Assembly: GCA_036971475.1 (NCBI GenBank)
Contig: JBAIZL010000001.1
Coordinates: 149,856,044 to 149,920,043, forward strand
From: Prosapia bicincta
Lineage: Eukaryota; Arthropoda; Insecta; Hemiptera; Cercopidae
DNA: 64,000 nt
Reading direction: 5' to 3'
Position 1 is the first letter of the stretch, and each line of letters begins with the position of its first letter. Under the pieces are notes generated by a model. It did no database searches, was not told the DNA's origin, and saw only the letters and a list, made by a program, of their open reading frames with translations. This document shows, in pieces, positions 46,301 through 60,500 of the stretch. Position numbers and translations under genes: made by a program.

Positions 46301-49300
46301 ATTTTATTACATTACATTTGGTGATATTATTTAGTGTATAATTTGTGAAATCTATAAATATGTTTACAGTTATATTTTGTAATTTAGAATTAATAATAAA
46401 AGTTATTTCTTTAAGTTAAAATTAGTGGCAATTACTTGGTAAATATTACATTCAATGTTGTTTTAAAAAAAAATTCACACTTAATAATATTACAACTTAC
46501 TGAATTTATGGTTAAAGTACTGTTATAGAACACTTACAGAGCAAAACGTTTTCTAGCTCTGTAAGCAATTTTCATTAGTGTTGCTATGATGATTTTATAA
46601 TTTCTAATTTAATAATATTTTTTAATTTTAAGTAGTAGAGTATCAATTTTGAAAATTTAATGCCACCATTATTTTTCCAAAAAAAGTACAAAACTTGTTG
46701 CTAATAAGCAAATGTAAAGATGTCTTCAATTTTTTTAAAATGTTATTAATATAAACATTTTTATTTTTCATAACTTAGTTTAGCTTTACAAGATTCTGGT
46801 ACATAAATGAAAATTATATTTTCTGAGAACGTTAATATAAACATTAATATATTTTTTTGCTTTATTACTCTTTCATAAAAACTTTAAAAAAGCCAATTTG
46901 TACAAACACAATAATGCATTCCATATGTTTCCAGATTTCTTGTGAAAAACCAACAGATACTATTTACCTCCATTCTCGTCATCTGAATATTACTTCAAAT
47001 AAAGTTTTTATAAAAGCAGTATTAAATATAACTCTACCTCAAACCTTAAGAGAGTACTCAGAAAATGAGGACAACAATAGTATTCCTATCAAAGAACAAA
47101 CTACAGATATTGAAAATGATTTTCTTATAATTAAATTAAATCAATTCCTTCAAAGGGGTAAAAACTATGTTATTTATTTACCATTTCAAAGTGAATTGAC
47201 AGAGGGATTGGAGGGATATTACAGATCCAGCTATCAAGACAGAACTACCAATATAACTAGGTGAGATCTGGTTCAATTCATAGCATGATATTTGTTCCTA
47301 AATATTTAAAAATTCACAACCTATAAAGTAAATCTTTCTGCAATAAGTACTGTGCATACAACTTTCTAAAGGACTCTAACTTGACCAGGCTCAAACAGAC
47401 ATAAGCTTTTGTAAAGACAACAGTGGCAAACAGGGAGATGAATCTAATGAAGCACTGATTCAGAAGAAAGCTACAATTAATTATAATGGTCTTTTGCACA
47501 GGCAATTGATAACAGTAGGATAACAGTAACAATAATTCCTAAAACTTGGTTTATAAACTCTAAACATATCAGACGATAATTATAATACCTGTCAGTCAGA
47601 AAAACTGGTGTTGTGTTCCTTGACTGAAGATCTGAAGCTGAACACTACAGCTTGGGTTGGCAGGCTGAGCATTCAGACAGTACAGAGTGAGGGGAGGGAT
47701 TGGAGTGGTTGGAGAGGCTGAATAAACACTACAGCGTGGGTTGGCAGGCTGAGCATTCAGACAGTACAGAGTGAGGGGAGGGATTGGAGTGGTTGGAGAT
47801 GCTGAATAAACAAGTGACTGACTAAGCAAGCTTGATACAAGTGAACTAAACATCTTCCACACTAAAATTGGAAAGTAGAGGAAAAGAAGTATCCTCTACT
47901 ACAATAGTCTACACATATGAATGAATTAGGCTATTATTTGTGTAATAATTTTATTCTATACATAAGAGAGTTTAAAGGAAAACCACTAAAATAGTCATAT
48001 TTGTTGATTCCATCTTCACGTGAGCTAGTAGTTTTCACTAAACACTAGTAAATATTAACAAGTGTTTAGTTACTAAAATAGCATTGTAGATTATTTGACT
48101 CCAGATGCTTTGATCAGTTGTTGCTCAAATTAATTTATTGGTTTATTATACACACTTCTTGTAACTAAAGAACTGTTTTTTTTTTTTGGACTAAAAAGGT
48201 TAAACACTACTTTAGGAATACCACTGGTTAACACAATATCATTTAGCCCTTATACCCATAAAATGTGAACTATTTGTAGAAATAAAAGAAAAGATAAGAA
48301 TTTTTGAGAATGTAATCAATACATTTGCTGATAAGGACAGCAGAAAGCAGTGTAATTTCCATTACTAAAAACATTTTAATACCTAAAGACTTTATAATAG
48401 CTAAACATTTTATCTCTTCAAATAGCCTTTATCCTACAGAAATGTGTTTTAACACCTGATATAAATTTTTCAGTTTTTTCTTGGATATTTATTTATATGT
48501 AAATGCAGGTGTTCAACTGTACTAATTTATTTATGTACTTTTTCCATTTTATCATAGCATACAACATAAATATGAATAAATAATCTATGTTTTAAGAGCC
48601 GAGTTATGAAAGTCAGGTAGTCCTTCAATGGCTTTATGAGTATATCTTCACTTAATAAATATATCACCACCAGAGACTGCTACTAGTAAAAGGGATTGTT
48701 TATTCCAATTGTGAACAATATAATTCAGAATATATGATAATTGTTGATATGTTGGTATCACAAATAAAATGCCTATGAGTTTTCCTTGTTTTTAAATAAT
48801 CTAACAAAAGCAGTCTATATTGAAATTTAAATCCATATTTGTTGTTTCCATCTTCGCGTCAGCTAGTAGTTTTCACTAGTGAATTCATAGTGAATTTAAA
48901 TCCTCTATGCTAGTTATACTATTTACACTAGATATGAATTAATACAAGTAAGAAATCAGTAACTTAACTCGCAGAACAGTATTTCTTCAAAACAACACTT
49001 TAACTTTTTATGTATAGCACCAACTAGATATTTCCTTATAAATTAACTTTGTTTAAAATTTTTTCCACAGAAATAGTTCATTTTATTTCTGTGCTTTTCA
49101 TTGTTTAGGTAAGTTACTGTATATTTTGTATGATATTATTTGTCTTAGTATCAGTAAATCAATGTCAGGGGATCTTTTGGATAATAGCAGAAGTAATTTT
49201 ATTATAAGTTTTATTCTTATGTTGTTTAAAATAAGGTTTTGTTTATTCATACAAATTAGGTTAACTCGAGATTCAAAAGTAATTGTCTCTGAGACAACAT

Positions 49301-52300
49301 GGATTTTGAGAAAGTTATTGTTTTTGAGGTTGTTGAATCAGCCAGTATATCTGTCTAGACCTCAATCCCACTGTCCTTCCAGTACTGCTTGATTGTTTGT
49401 TTGGTTATCTCATTTGTATTTTTTTCTTGTTACCTTTGTTTTTCTATACTGCCATTGAGATCAAACTATCACTACCATGGTGTCCATTTTTGTTGTGTTG
49501 TCTGGTAGATTGTTGCATCTCAGTGCTATAAATATTTTATTTGAACTGACGAGATTTTATTTAACAAATATTTGCTATAAATGGTTTAATGCCAACTAAT
49601 TAATTATTAAAATCATATATGTAAATTAAAAAGTTTTATTTGAACTGACAAATGTTAAATTTATGACTTATGAAATGAGTTGCAGTAGAAAAGCACGAAC
49701 ACGTCCAGTATGTTTTTTGTGTGCATACAAGAAACCTTCAAATCTTTTAAGGAATAAGTTTCAAGATGAGATTTTGCAAAAACTAATAAGTGAATGTCTC
49801 ATGCTTCCAGTGTTAGACAAAAGTTTTAGATTCCAAACTTATAGTCTAAGTTTACATTAGTTTAGATTATGTGAACACATTCCTGCTGATTTATAGTGCC
49901 TAGACTTTAGGTGGGAAACTTTTTAGTGTCATCTAAATTTCAAATTGAGGATAATCTTGGTGAAATAATGTCATCTGTCCAGAATGAGCTACAAGCATTT
50001 TAGCAAAGGAAGATTTTAGATATTTTTGCTTAAAGTCGTCTAAAAAACCAATGCCTATAAAAATTGTTTAAAAAAATATATAATTCATTATAAATCTACA
50101 AGGATGATAAACACCTTGAGACTATAAGTAGGTTTTCTTACTAAAAAAAAGTGTAATAAAATTTGAGAGCTATAGACACTTGGTCAACCTCAAATCCTGG
50201 TATTTTCATCATTGTGGTAGTGTGATGTCTTGTTCTGAGACACCCTAGGCTCACTATAAACCTTGGTAGGCTACTGATTCTAGTATTGTTACTTGTCAAG
50301 GAAGTGTTACTCTCCATTATACATTCAGCTAAATAGATTAACCATTAAAATAAACTATTGACATTTTTATTTTAAAACAAGTTTTTAAATTTAATTGTAC
50401 GTATCTGTTTTAGTGTGTTCACATGCATGTGTGTATGCTTTTATGTTTTAGGTTTTAGTGTTTATTTACTAGTTTCCATAATTCATATTCTTGTTTACTC
50501 ACTTTAAGAAATGAATTTGATTTTTTTTCTTTATTTTTCTCACAAGATGGCTGGCTGTGACTCAGTTTGAACCTTCAGATGCTCGTCGAGCTTTCCCTTG
50601 TTTTGATGAACCGGAGATAAAAGCAAAGTTTACCATCAGTTTGGGCCACCAAAGCTATCTCAAATCATTCAGCAACATGCCCATAAAAACGTCTGAACCA
50701 ATGTAAGTGTTTAGAATATATAATTTTTTTTTCTTAAGCTATCATTTGTTGTCTTCAAACTGCTATCTCCTAATTTTCGTTTTGGTTTTTTGGTTCCCAT
50801 TTAAAATTCCTCCTTAATCCTGCAAAATCATCAGCACTCACTCCATTATTTTTGAAAACCTATTTATTTTGACTTCTTCTCCCATTACAGTTTCTCCTTC
50901 ACTGATTCTTCATTAAATTTCTTTTAATTTCTCTATCTTAGTGTTATAAATATTTTTTTCTAATTTCTTGAAAGAAATTTGAATATACTTTCATGCTTTG
51001 TTTTTAAATTTCTCATTTATTTTTTATGTCTTTAATTTATATTCTTTTACATGATTAGAATAAGTTAAAAAGCTAGATATACGAGGGATAGATTTTAAGG
51101 ATGTGTATTAAGATTTGTAAAAGAAACATAACCTTGCATAAGATGTTCAATAATTTTCAAAAACATACCATTGATCTGTTGCTCTTCCTGGGTACTTGAC
51201 AAATTTTTTCAATCTTTCACAATCAGTTAACAAGCTTTTACTATAACTAAAATTCTGTTCAGTTATATTGTCGGCTTATGCATCACTAGTTACATCTTCC
51301 TTTCTAATAGTTAAATAAATACAGTAGTATCTATATAACTATAAAAGTGGTATTATTTGTAACAGTATCTCACATTAAATTTTATTCCATGTTGTTTGCT
51401 TTTAAAGATGTGATAAGCCTCTGTTTCGTGTTTATACTAAATACCTATTATACTATGTTATAATTCGAATTGCTTTCACCATATCTTGAAATATTTATTG
51501 TGGTAATTTTTCACAAGCAATGTCATTACAATGTCAAAGGAAAATATTAAATAATTTACTATCTTGACTCTATAAATACAAGTCAGATAATTTTAAACTA
51601 GAAAATATTAAAATTACAACTTTTAGTATCACCAAGCAAAAATACCACTACTTACTGATATTACTTGTATTAAGCAAAAGAATTTTTGCACTTGGTCAGT
51701 CCATTGTTAAATGCCGTGAGCCATGGATAAGGTAAGTGAAACACGTCTGCTGAAAATTATCAATAAGTACCAGTTATTTTACAAAGTGATACCACAACTA
51801 GTCATTTAAATAAAAACCTCAAGATGTACAACACAAAATCTGCAAAAATATATTAAATTAGATTTAATCCTAATCATCCAAACTAATCCTATTATCTCTG
51901 CTGTATTAACCACTTTCACATAAATCCCATCTTTCAGATTATTTGGCCTCATCTTTTTATGTAACCATTAACATTTTTTTTTTTATTCAAACAATTTATC
52001 TAAGTCTCTTTTTCCTCATTACTTGTTCCTGTCATATTACTTCTTCCTGCATTTTGAAATCAGCATTTGTATACTTCTTCTATTAATTCAATTTCTTAGC
52101 TATTACTGCAAATTATTCTAATAAATTCTCTATAATTCTTGGCACTTATATTTTCTTCTTCAAAACAGATTTGATTGACTAATGCAAACATTTTTTTATT
52201 TTTAATCACTTAAACAATTTTTTATGATTATCCGAACTTTAATAATAATAGAGAATAATAATTGCATAAGCTAAAAAAGTTTCATTTTGAGGTCAACATT

Positions 52301-55300
52301 AGAAAATGTTGATAAATATGGCCAGCAGTAAATATATAGTTAATTATGTTATTAAGGGGTCAAAGTAAACCAATCTAGTCATAACCTTTAAAATAATATT
52401 AGAATTTTTAAATAAAAATGTACTAAGTTGATGTAATTAATTGTAAACAGCCCATTTGATAAGTGAAAATAACTATCAACATTTCTCTTTTATAGGAAAA
52501 ACAAACCAGGATGGGTGTGGGATCATTTTCAAGACAGTGTACCAATGTCAACTTATCTTGTAGCGTTTACAGTTTCTGATTTTGAATATCGAACTTCTAA
52601 AAACACTATGAACGAGGTGAATTTCAGAGTTTGGGCTCGCAAGGACGCAATCAGCCAGGTGGAATTTTCTCTCAAAGTCGGGCCTCAGTTTTTATCTTAT
52701 TATGAGCAATATTTTGATGTGAAATATCCTTTGCCAAAACTGGACATGTTGGCAGTTCCTGATTTCAATGAAGAAGCCATGGAGAACTGGGGGCTTATTA
52801 CTTATAGGTAATAAATATTTTCCATTATTAATTGGAATTTAAATAATAATGTTGAAATAGCCCAATCTGAGCTATATGATTATCATCAACTTATATCTAC
52901 CAGGTTCTTTATTTGTTGCTTACAACAAACAAAATGACACTCTATAACAATGACTATTTTAAAATTATCCTCCACTTATTAATGTAGGCTACATCAAATG
53001 TATCCTATTTCCAGAACATATTTTGAACTTGTCTAATGAGAAACAGATGTTATTCCGTAATAACAAATTAATCTCACTCGAAATTCCTCTTTTGCTCCAA
53101 GAATTCCGATACTTCCCAAGTTTTCCCAGTTTTAGATACTCTCATTAAACTCATCTTTATAAATTTCTCCGCATTACCAATTTATCTAACATGACTTAAA
53201 GCAAGGAGCTTCTCTCAAGTTAAAAATGGGGTTGCACTATAGGATTTAACTTAGTCCTTAAAACAAAAACATCTGAAGTGAAATTACAATTCCTACACAT
53301 ACAGAAAACAATCACAGCTATAATTTTTGCTGCTACCGCCACCACACTACAACAAGAATGTGAAATTTTCCAATAAACCTATGCATTTACTTATACAACT
53401 GAATACTTGGTATTCTCCAAATTTTCTAAAATTGAGGAATATTTTATAAATTTCTCTTCTCTGTTATATTTAAATAAATAAACAATTATAAGTATTATTG
53501 CTGAAAGAAGATATTTAACCCTAGAGGACTTGCGCTAATGCCCGTTACACCAGAGCTCGCACGGGGTAATTTTTTACCCCAACTAGTTTTCAGGTCATTA
53601 TCAGTAAAATATTTAATGTTATAAATTTAAAAAATATTTAAACATATTTTGTTATACTATAAAAGATATGAACAAACTCATACAATATTATTTCCTTCTT
53701 TATACTTTAAAACACTCTTCACATACTTCAACTAAATGGTCTTTACAAACACTTTTTCCACAATTAGTACAGCATTTATTATTTTTTGTCTAAGTTCTTA
53801 GGGCAAAAATCACGCCTGTAATTAAAATGTTTATATTTGTAATATTGCCAAATTAAAAGCTATAGCCTATACTGTAAATAAACGTTTTTTGTTACGATAA
53901 TCATGAAAACCAAATATTTTATAAACAAGAATAGTTTACAAACACAATATATATCAAAACGTAATACTTAACAGAGAAAATAGAATCTGTGTCTTGACAT
54001 TGTACACGTTACTATATGCAAACCAGTTCTGTCTGTTGTCCATGTACCTTTAGAATTTTTGTACGAAGACATCATTGCTCCACAAATATACAATATCCCA
54101 AACAATGCTTTAATTCCTTCAAAAGAAGTTTCATTTGCGTCTCTCACTTGAAAAGTTAGAAATATAAAATTTGTGTATCGCAATGACAAAATATATACAT
54201 AGATAATTTAAAATAGGTTAATAAATTTAAAAGTTAAAATGAACTTCAGTGATAAATTCCTCACAAAATATGAAACATAGTAAAACTCACTCACAGAAAT
54301 CTTGCAAAAATAAATTTATGTGATAAAAAAGTTGCAAAACACAATTTGAAATAATCTTCACTTATAAAAACTTCGTAAAATACAAATAGAAATAGACTTC
54401 ACTTATAAAAACCTCGCAAAATACAAATAGAAATAGACTTCACTTAGAGGGACCAGTATTGTAACGTGAGGACTCGTGCGGGGTAAAAACTTTCCAAGCT
54501 GTTGCAACAATAACTTCTAACCGTTATAAGTAAACAAAAACTGTTTAAACTACCTGATGTAGGGACAGAAATAGATACAGGGCGAGTCAATTAGAAGGTA
54601 TGTAAGGGGTGGAAGAATTTCAGGATTTGCAACTGTTTTATAATCTTTGTTGAAAACTCACTGGGAGAATAATTACCCCACGCAAGTCCTCTAGGATTAA
54701 TGAGTAATACGAATAATCTAAATTAAGGCATATTTATAACATTTAATTTATTTTTGTAACTTAAAGAGAAACATTATTACTGTATGATGAGACCTCCTCT
54801 TCTGCAGAGAATCAGTATTGGATTGCTTCTACAATTGCTCATGAATTAGCTCACCAATGGTTTGGGAACCTTGTTACTATGAAATGGTGGACAGACTTGT
54901 GGCTTAATGAAGGATTTGCTACATTTGTTGGTCAAATTGGTGTTCACCATGTAAGATGTAAACATCAATTTCTTTAATATTTATAATGTAGTTTTTAAAT
55001 ATAGTGTAATATTTTTGTATTATAGAATATATTTAAGGCATAGGGTATTATAAACAATTTATTGATCAATAATACTTAAATAGTGACATACTTTCTTCAA
55101 AAAAAAATTAATCAAACAGTGCAGCAGTCAGGATAAGTGTATAAAATTCATATCAAGATAACAGTAACAAACAATTAATGTAATGTCTTGTACCACACTG
55201 AAGCAAATTCTTAGCTGTCTTGAGTTCAATGGCACTATTTTAGCAATAGTAATTCATAATTTAATTATAAACTATCGTATGTGCTCCAAGATCTTAGACT

Positions 55301-55331
55301 ATAAAAAGTATATATAAGCAATAAATAAATA

Positions 55332-55385
<54 letters not shown>

Positions 55386-55391
55386 TTTATA

Positions 55392-55477
<86 letters not shown>

Positions 55478-57433
55478 GAAAAAAATGTTTCCTTTGTTCA
55501 GATTAATTTGCACTTTAATGTAACATGTGTGTTCAAAATTTACTAAATGTATTTTTTTATAATTAAAATTCTTCTCATTTCTTAAATGATTTTTTAGATA
55601 CTCTAAAGCCTTTTTAGCATTTAAAATTAATTACATATATTATTTTAAAGGATTATTTTCCCATACAATTCTAAAAAAGATATTTAAAAGATTTTTCTAA
55701 GTTTACATTTTAAGATTCTAAAATATATTACTTATAATTTTCAGTATTTTTTCAATGTATCTTAGGTGGTTCAAGATCTTAGGTATTTGTTAACTTATTT
55801 ACCGTTACCAATTCTAAAAACCAAATTCTTCTACTCGTATTTAAATTGAAGATAATAAAAAAATCATATAGTAAAAGATAGTTATCAGATATTTATAAGC
55901 AATATTTTAAGTTTACATTACATTGAATAAGTAAGAAGTAAAGTGTTTTACAGCTTTTTCCAGAGTGGAACACTCTTGCTTACAACAATGTTGAAAACCT
56001 TCTTACTGTATTTTCACTAGATGCTCTGGCATCATCTCACCAAGTATCAGTGCCGATTGGACATCCAAGTGAAATTTCACAAATATTTGATACAATCTCT
56101 TATGAGAAAGGTAATAAATTGATAATAATAGATAAATAAATAAATATATATATGAGTGTGTGTGTGTGTGTGTATTTAAGAGCATAATGATTTTAATTGC
56201 AAGTCTGAAGTTGGAGCCAGTAGCGTTCAGCTCAAATCTCTAATAAAAATCTGAATAACAGAATTTATGGATAAAAAATTAGATTTTGGCCTTTGCAGCC
56301 AATTTCAAGATAAGGTGGCGCAATTTAAAGACTGTGACTAAAGGGAATATCTGTGAGCCATATTTAGAATGTATGCATTATAATAACCTAATTGGTTGGT
56401 TAGTTCAAAAAATAGTTTTTCAATATTATTTTAGATAATTGACTGTGTATAACTTTTACACCTCACTGCTAGTTTTGAGATGAATCTAGGAATGCCCCAT
56501 TTACATAAAACAAATATTATTATTTTACATAATAAAATTCAATATTCAGAAATCACGATGAACAACATTATAAATCAAACTACAATATTATTATTATTAT
56601 TATATATATTATTGTTATTATTATTATTAATATTATCTAGAATCAGCTATAGTGTACCTACAAATTATAACTATAATTGATTGTGACTCAAAATTATTAA
56701 AGCCTGAATTATCATTGATTTGACTAACTAAAAGTGCTCAGAAATACTCTAATTGAGGTTCTTGTCACATTAAAGAATGTAATAATATCCTTTTAAAAAA
56801 TTCCAGTTATACACAAAACATATACTATTTAATTTATTCTTAGTTTTTCAAAAAACATTTTTCCAGTAATGATATTCTTAAAATGTTTAAATGAAGTTGA
56901 CATTACAATTTGTTCAATTTGACTCTATATATATCATCTTTATATCTCAACACACTAGAACAAGACGAAATTTACAAACACAATAGCATCAAAAACGTAC
57001 TGTCTCGGTAAATTTTTACAAATTTACAAAATTCAAAGCTCGGATAGTCATAAACTAATGAAAATGTGATTAATTATGTTTCACTGAAAGTAATGGATTA
57101 CAATATTCAAGAGTGTATATATATATATATAACTTAAAGTGTATAAATATAACTATTATATATATATATATATGGTCAAGTGACCGAAAGGTGCCTCATC
57201 ACACAAGGTAAAATTATTGCACTTAGTGGTGGATAAAAGTATTTACAATAGTAATATATCAACTTCATATATATATTTAAACACTCAAAAAAATTCAATT
57301 CATAATAATTATTTCAAAAACATTATTATTTAAAAACATTAAATCGCTATAGAAGCCTTAAGTTCTAAAAATTTATAATACATCTTTATTACTTTAATGT
57401 AAATTTAAATTAAATATCCATTATTCACTTATA

Positions 57434-57523
<90 letters not shown>

Positions 57524-60500
57524 CTGTGTGTGTGTGTGTGTGTGTGTAACATAAGAAAGAATTCAGTAGTAAAATATTTACAGCAAATCTTACTGATAAG
57601 TGAAAAACTGAGGTGTACTCCAATATACTGAAGTCATCTATAATGTCTAGATTTTTAGCTCTATTACACCTCTAATTATTGAAGCTCCATATAATAATGT
57701 GTAATTAACCCTAGAGTGAACGGGCAAATAAAAGGTACATAAGTAGACGGGCTGGGTCTCACAGACCCAAAACGTAAAAAATCAGTAAAAATTTTTAACA
57801 ATTGTAATTGAGTCAAACATATTTTTATACTTCTTCTAGGAATGTTTTCAGTATTTCAACACTAAATTCACAAAATAATATTGCTAAAAAAAATTCGTAG
57901 CTATTTATCTACTTTGTTAAACATTTTACTCAAAAGAATTGGAATAATTTTTTCAAAGTTACACTAAGAAGCTAAAAGTTGAACAAAAATACTGTGGTTG
58001 TTTTACACGCACTATTTAAGAGTAGTTCTAACATTAAAACAATAACAATTACTTAAAATTGAAAAAATAAGTTTCTATAGAGTTCCAAAGTTTTACTTTT
58101 TCCAGCATTGGCTAGACAACATTTCAACGTGGCCTAGACATAACCAAACTTTACACACTTTACAAAAGTACTTTGTTTTGTTGTCTCTACACAAGGAACA
58201 TCTACCACGCTTTATCTACCGCTAGGAGCCGGATTCTCTTTAGCTTCAGCTTCATACCCGAAAAATTTAGTTAGCAACTGCCGAATCTCTCGTGGTAGGT
58301 TATCTTGCTGAGCCCGGATGGTGAAGAAGGGCTGCAGCATCTGTTTTGCTAAGTCCTTGAGAAAAGCTCTCCTGGTTATGGACTGAAAATTTGATTTAAA
58401 CACAATGAAAGCGTTTAGAGCAGCAATGTTCATTGAAGCAAAATACAAAGTTAATGGCCAACGTCTCGATCCTCTTGCAACGCAGTATTCAGCACACATA
58501 GCATCAGCCACATCAACACCTCCTTTAGTTGAATTATAATAAGTTATGATGCCGGGCTTCTTCTTTTCCTCAGTATAAGGGTCGATTTCACTGTCATGGT
58601 GCATAGATGAGAGTAATACAACACTTTTCGTTTTCTTGGGTACGTAAGATACCATTGTAAAATCTTCTTGGAATCCAAAAAGACTGGAATATTGTTCCTT
58701 GTTTCTTGTTGGAAGAAAGCTTGAAGGTATTTGAGGCTTATTCTTCCGCAGGGTACCTACAAGTGTTAGCTTGTATTCTTTCAACAGAGTCTTAGCAGCG
58801 TCATAAGAAGTAAACCAATTATCAAGTGTCACGTTACGGCCACTACCTTTGATAGGCTCAACTAACCGGAAGATAAAATCATCGGCCTTGTTACTTATGG
58901 CGTAAGGACCGTTGGGTTGAGTACCACAGTACACTTCAAAGTTTTTTACATAATATGTCTTCGAACAAGCCAGTATAAAGACCTTAATACCATACTTGGC
59001 TGGCTTGTTCGGAATGCACATTCGAAATTTACAACGCCCTCGGTAGGGAACAAGGATCTCGTTCAATGTTGTGCATTCATATGTAGAAAAGTATTTTCTA
59101 CAATTTGAGACAAGTATATCTAGAAGCTGTCTGACTGCTGCAAGGTTGTCATAAGGTTTTCGGAATTTCTTGTTGTTACGTCATCAAAACGTATACATCT
59201 GGAAAGGAACCTAAAACGTCTAAAAGCCATTCCAGCCCTGAACATCTCAACCCCTGCTCCATCAGTCACCCAAAATTCCCTTACATTCATCCGTCCACCA
59301 TGTAAAACCATAGCCAAGTATAAAAGTCCTAAATAGGCTTTCATTTCTACAGCCGAGGTCGGTCGTGCCAGATTGGGATCATCAGTATAATTGTCCTTTA
59401 CAGAATTGATGAAAATATTAGTTGATTCAACAATCAACTCAAGTAGTGGCTCATTAAAAAATAACGACCAGGAATCTAGTGCAGTTTGAACATTCCTAGC
59501 TTCCCTTAGGTTTCCAGGTAAATGAGATACTATATTGTGAGACCGGGTTCTAACAGTTTGTGTTGGTAAGTTTTTTTGCCATTTTGTCTTTTTATCTTTA
59601 CCAAGGAAATAGTTTTGGGCTCTAGGTATACCTGCTGGTGTTGAACTTGAGTCACCAGAACCTTCAGGTATGTGTAGATCATCACATTCCTCACTGAGTT
59701 CTCTCACATAACCAACTGAATTATTCTCAAGTTCAACATTGTCAACTAGTTAAATATCACTATTTGTGTCATGTTCACTGTACAATTGAAAGTCAGGGTC
59801 TGCGTCTGAGTCACTTACTTCACTTTCAGATAATTCCTCTAATAAAATACGCTCAATTTCACTCGGTGTTTCCACTCTTCTGTTACTCATAATGATAAAA
59901 AAAGCACTACACTATACACTTCTTGAAACACGTTAATACACTAACAGACGTTAAGTAAATAACAAAAACGTAACATAAAACACTAATTGGTGAGTGTTGA
60001 AAAAAAGTCACTCATGTGAACGGGCCGGGCCCAACTGACCCACACTATACTTTATCGCATGAAAAATGATGACTAAGAGTCAAGTTGGCAAAAACAATGA
60101 CACTATCGCTATCTGTGGACTATTTTGGGAAGGTACAGAGCAAATCAGCTATCTAAAATACAACTGACTTTATAAATAACCTAATATAGAAACGCTTGGG
60201 TCTCACAGACCCAGCCCGTTCACTGTAGGGTTAATAACTTCAGCCAGGAATTTCAAATGTTATGGCCTAGGTCCTCCTATACTTAACACAGGAGGTTCAA
60301 GGCGATGCTCAGGAACTCATTAATTTCTTTGAAATTTGTTTCTTGAATTTCAGTTTAGTGTCAATCCATACTCTTAATTATGGTAAAGAGGGTGTGTGGA
60401 TGATAAATTCACACAGACAACTGTTAAAATTATCATTTCACTTGATTTTCTGCTGGCAATTAGCACAACTTGTTTTATGTTCAAATATTTGTAGTTTCTT

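Noticed and set aside
58917..59108. 63-codon + strand open frame
   Set aside because: Antisense shadow of the piggyBac transposase.
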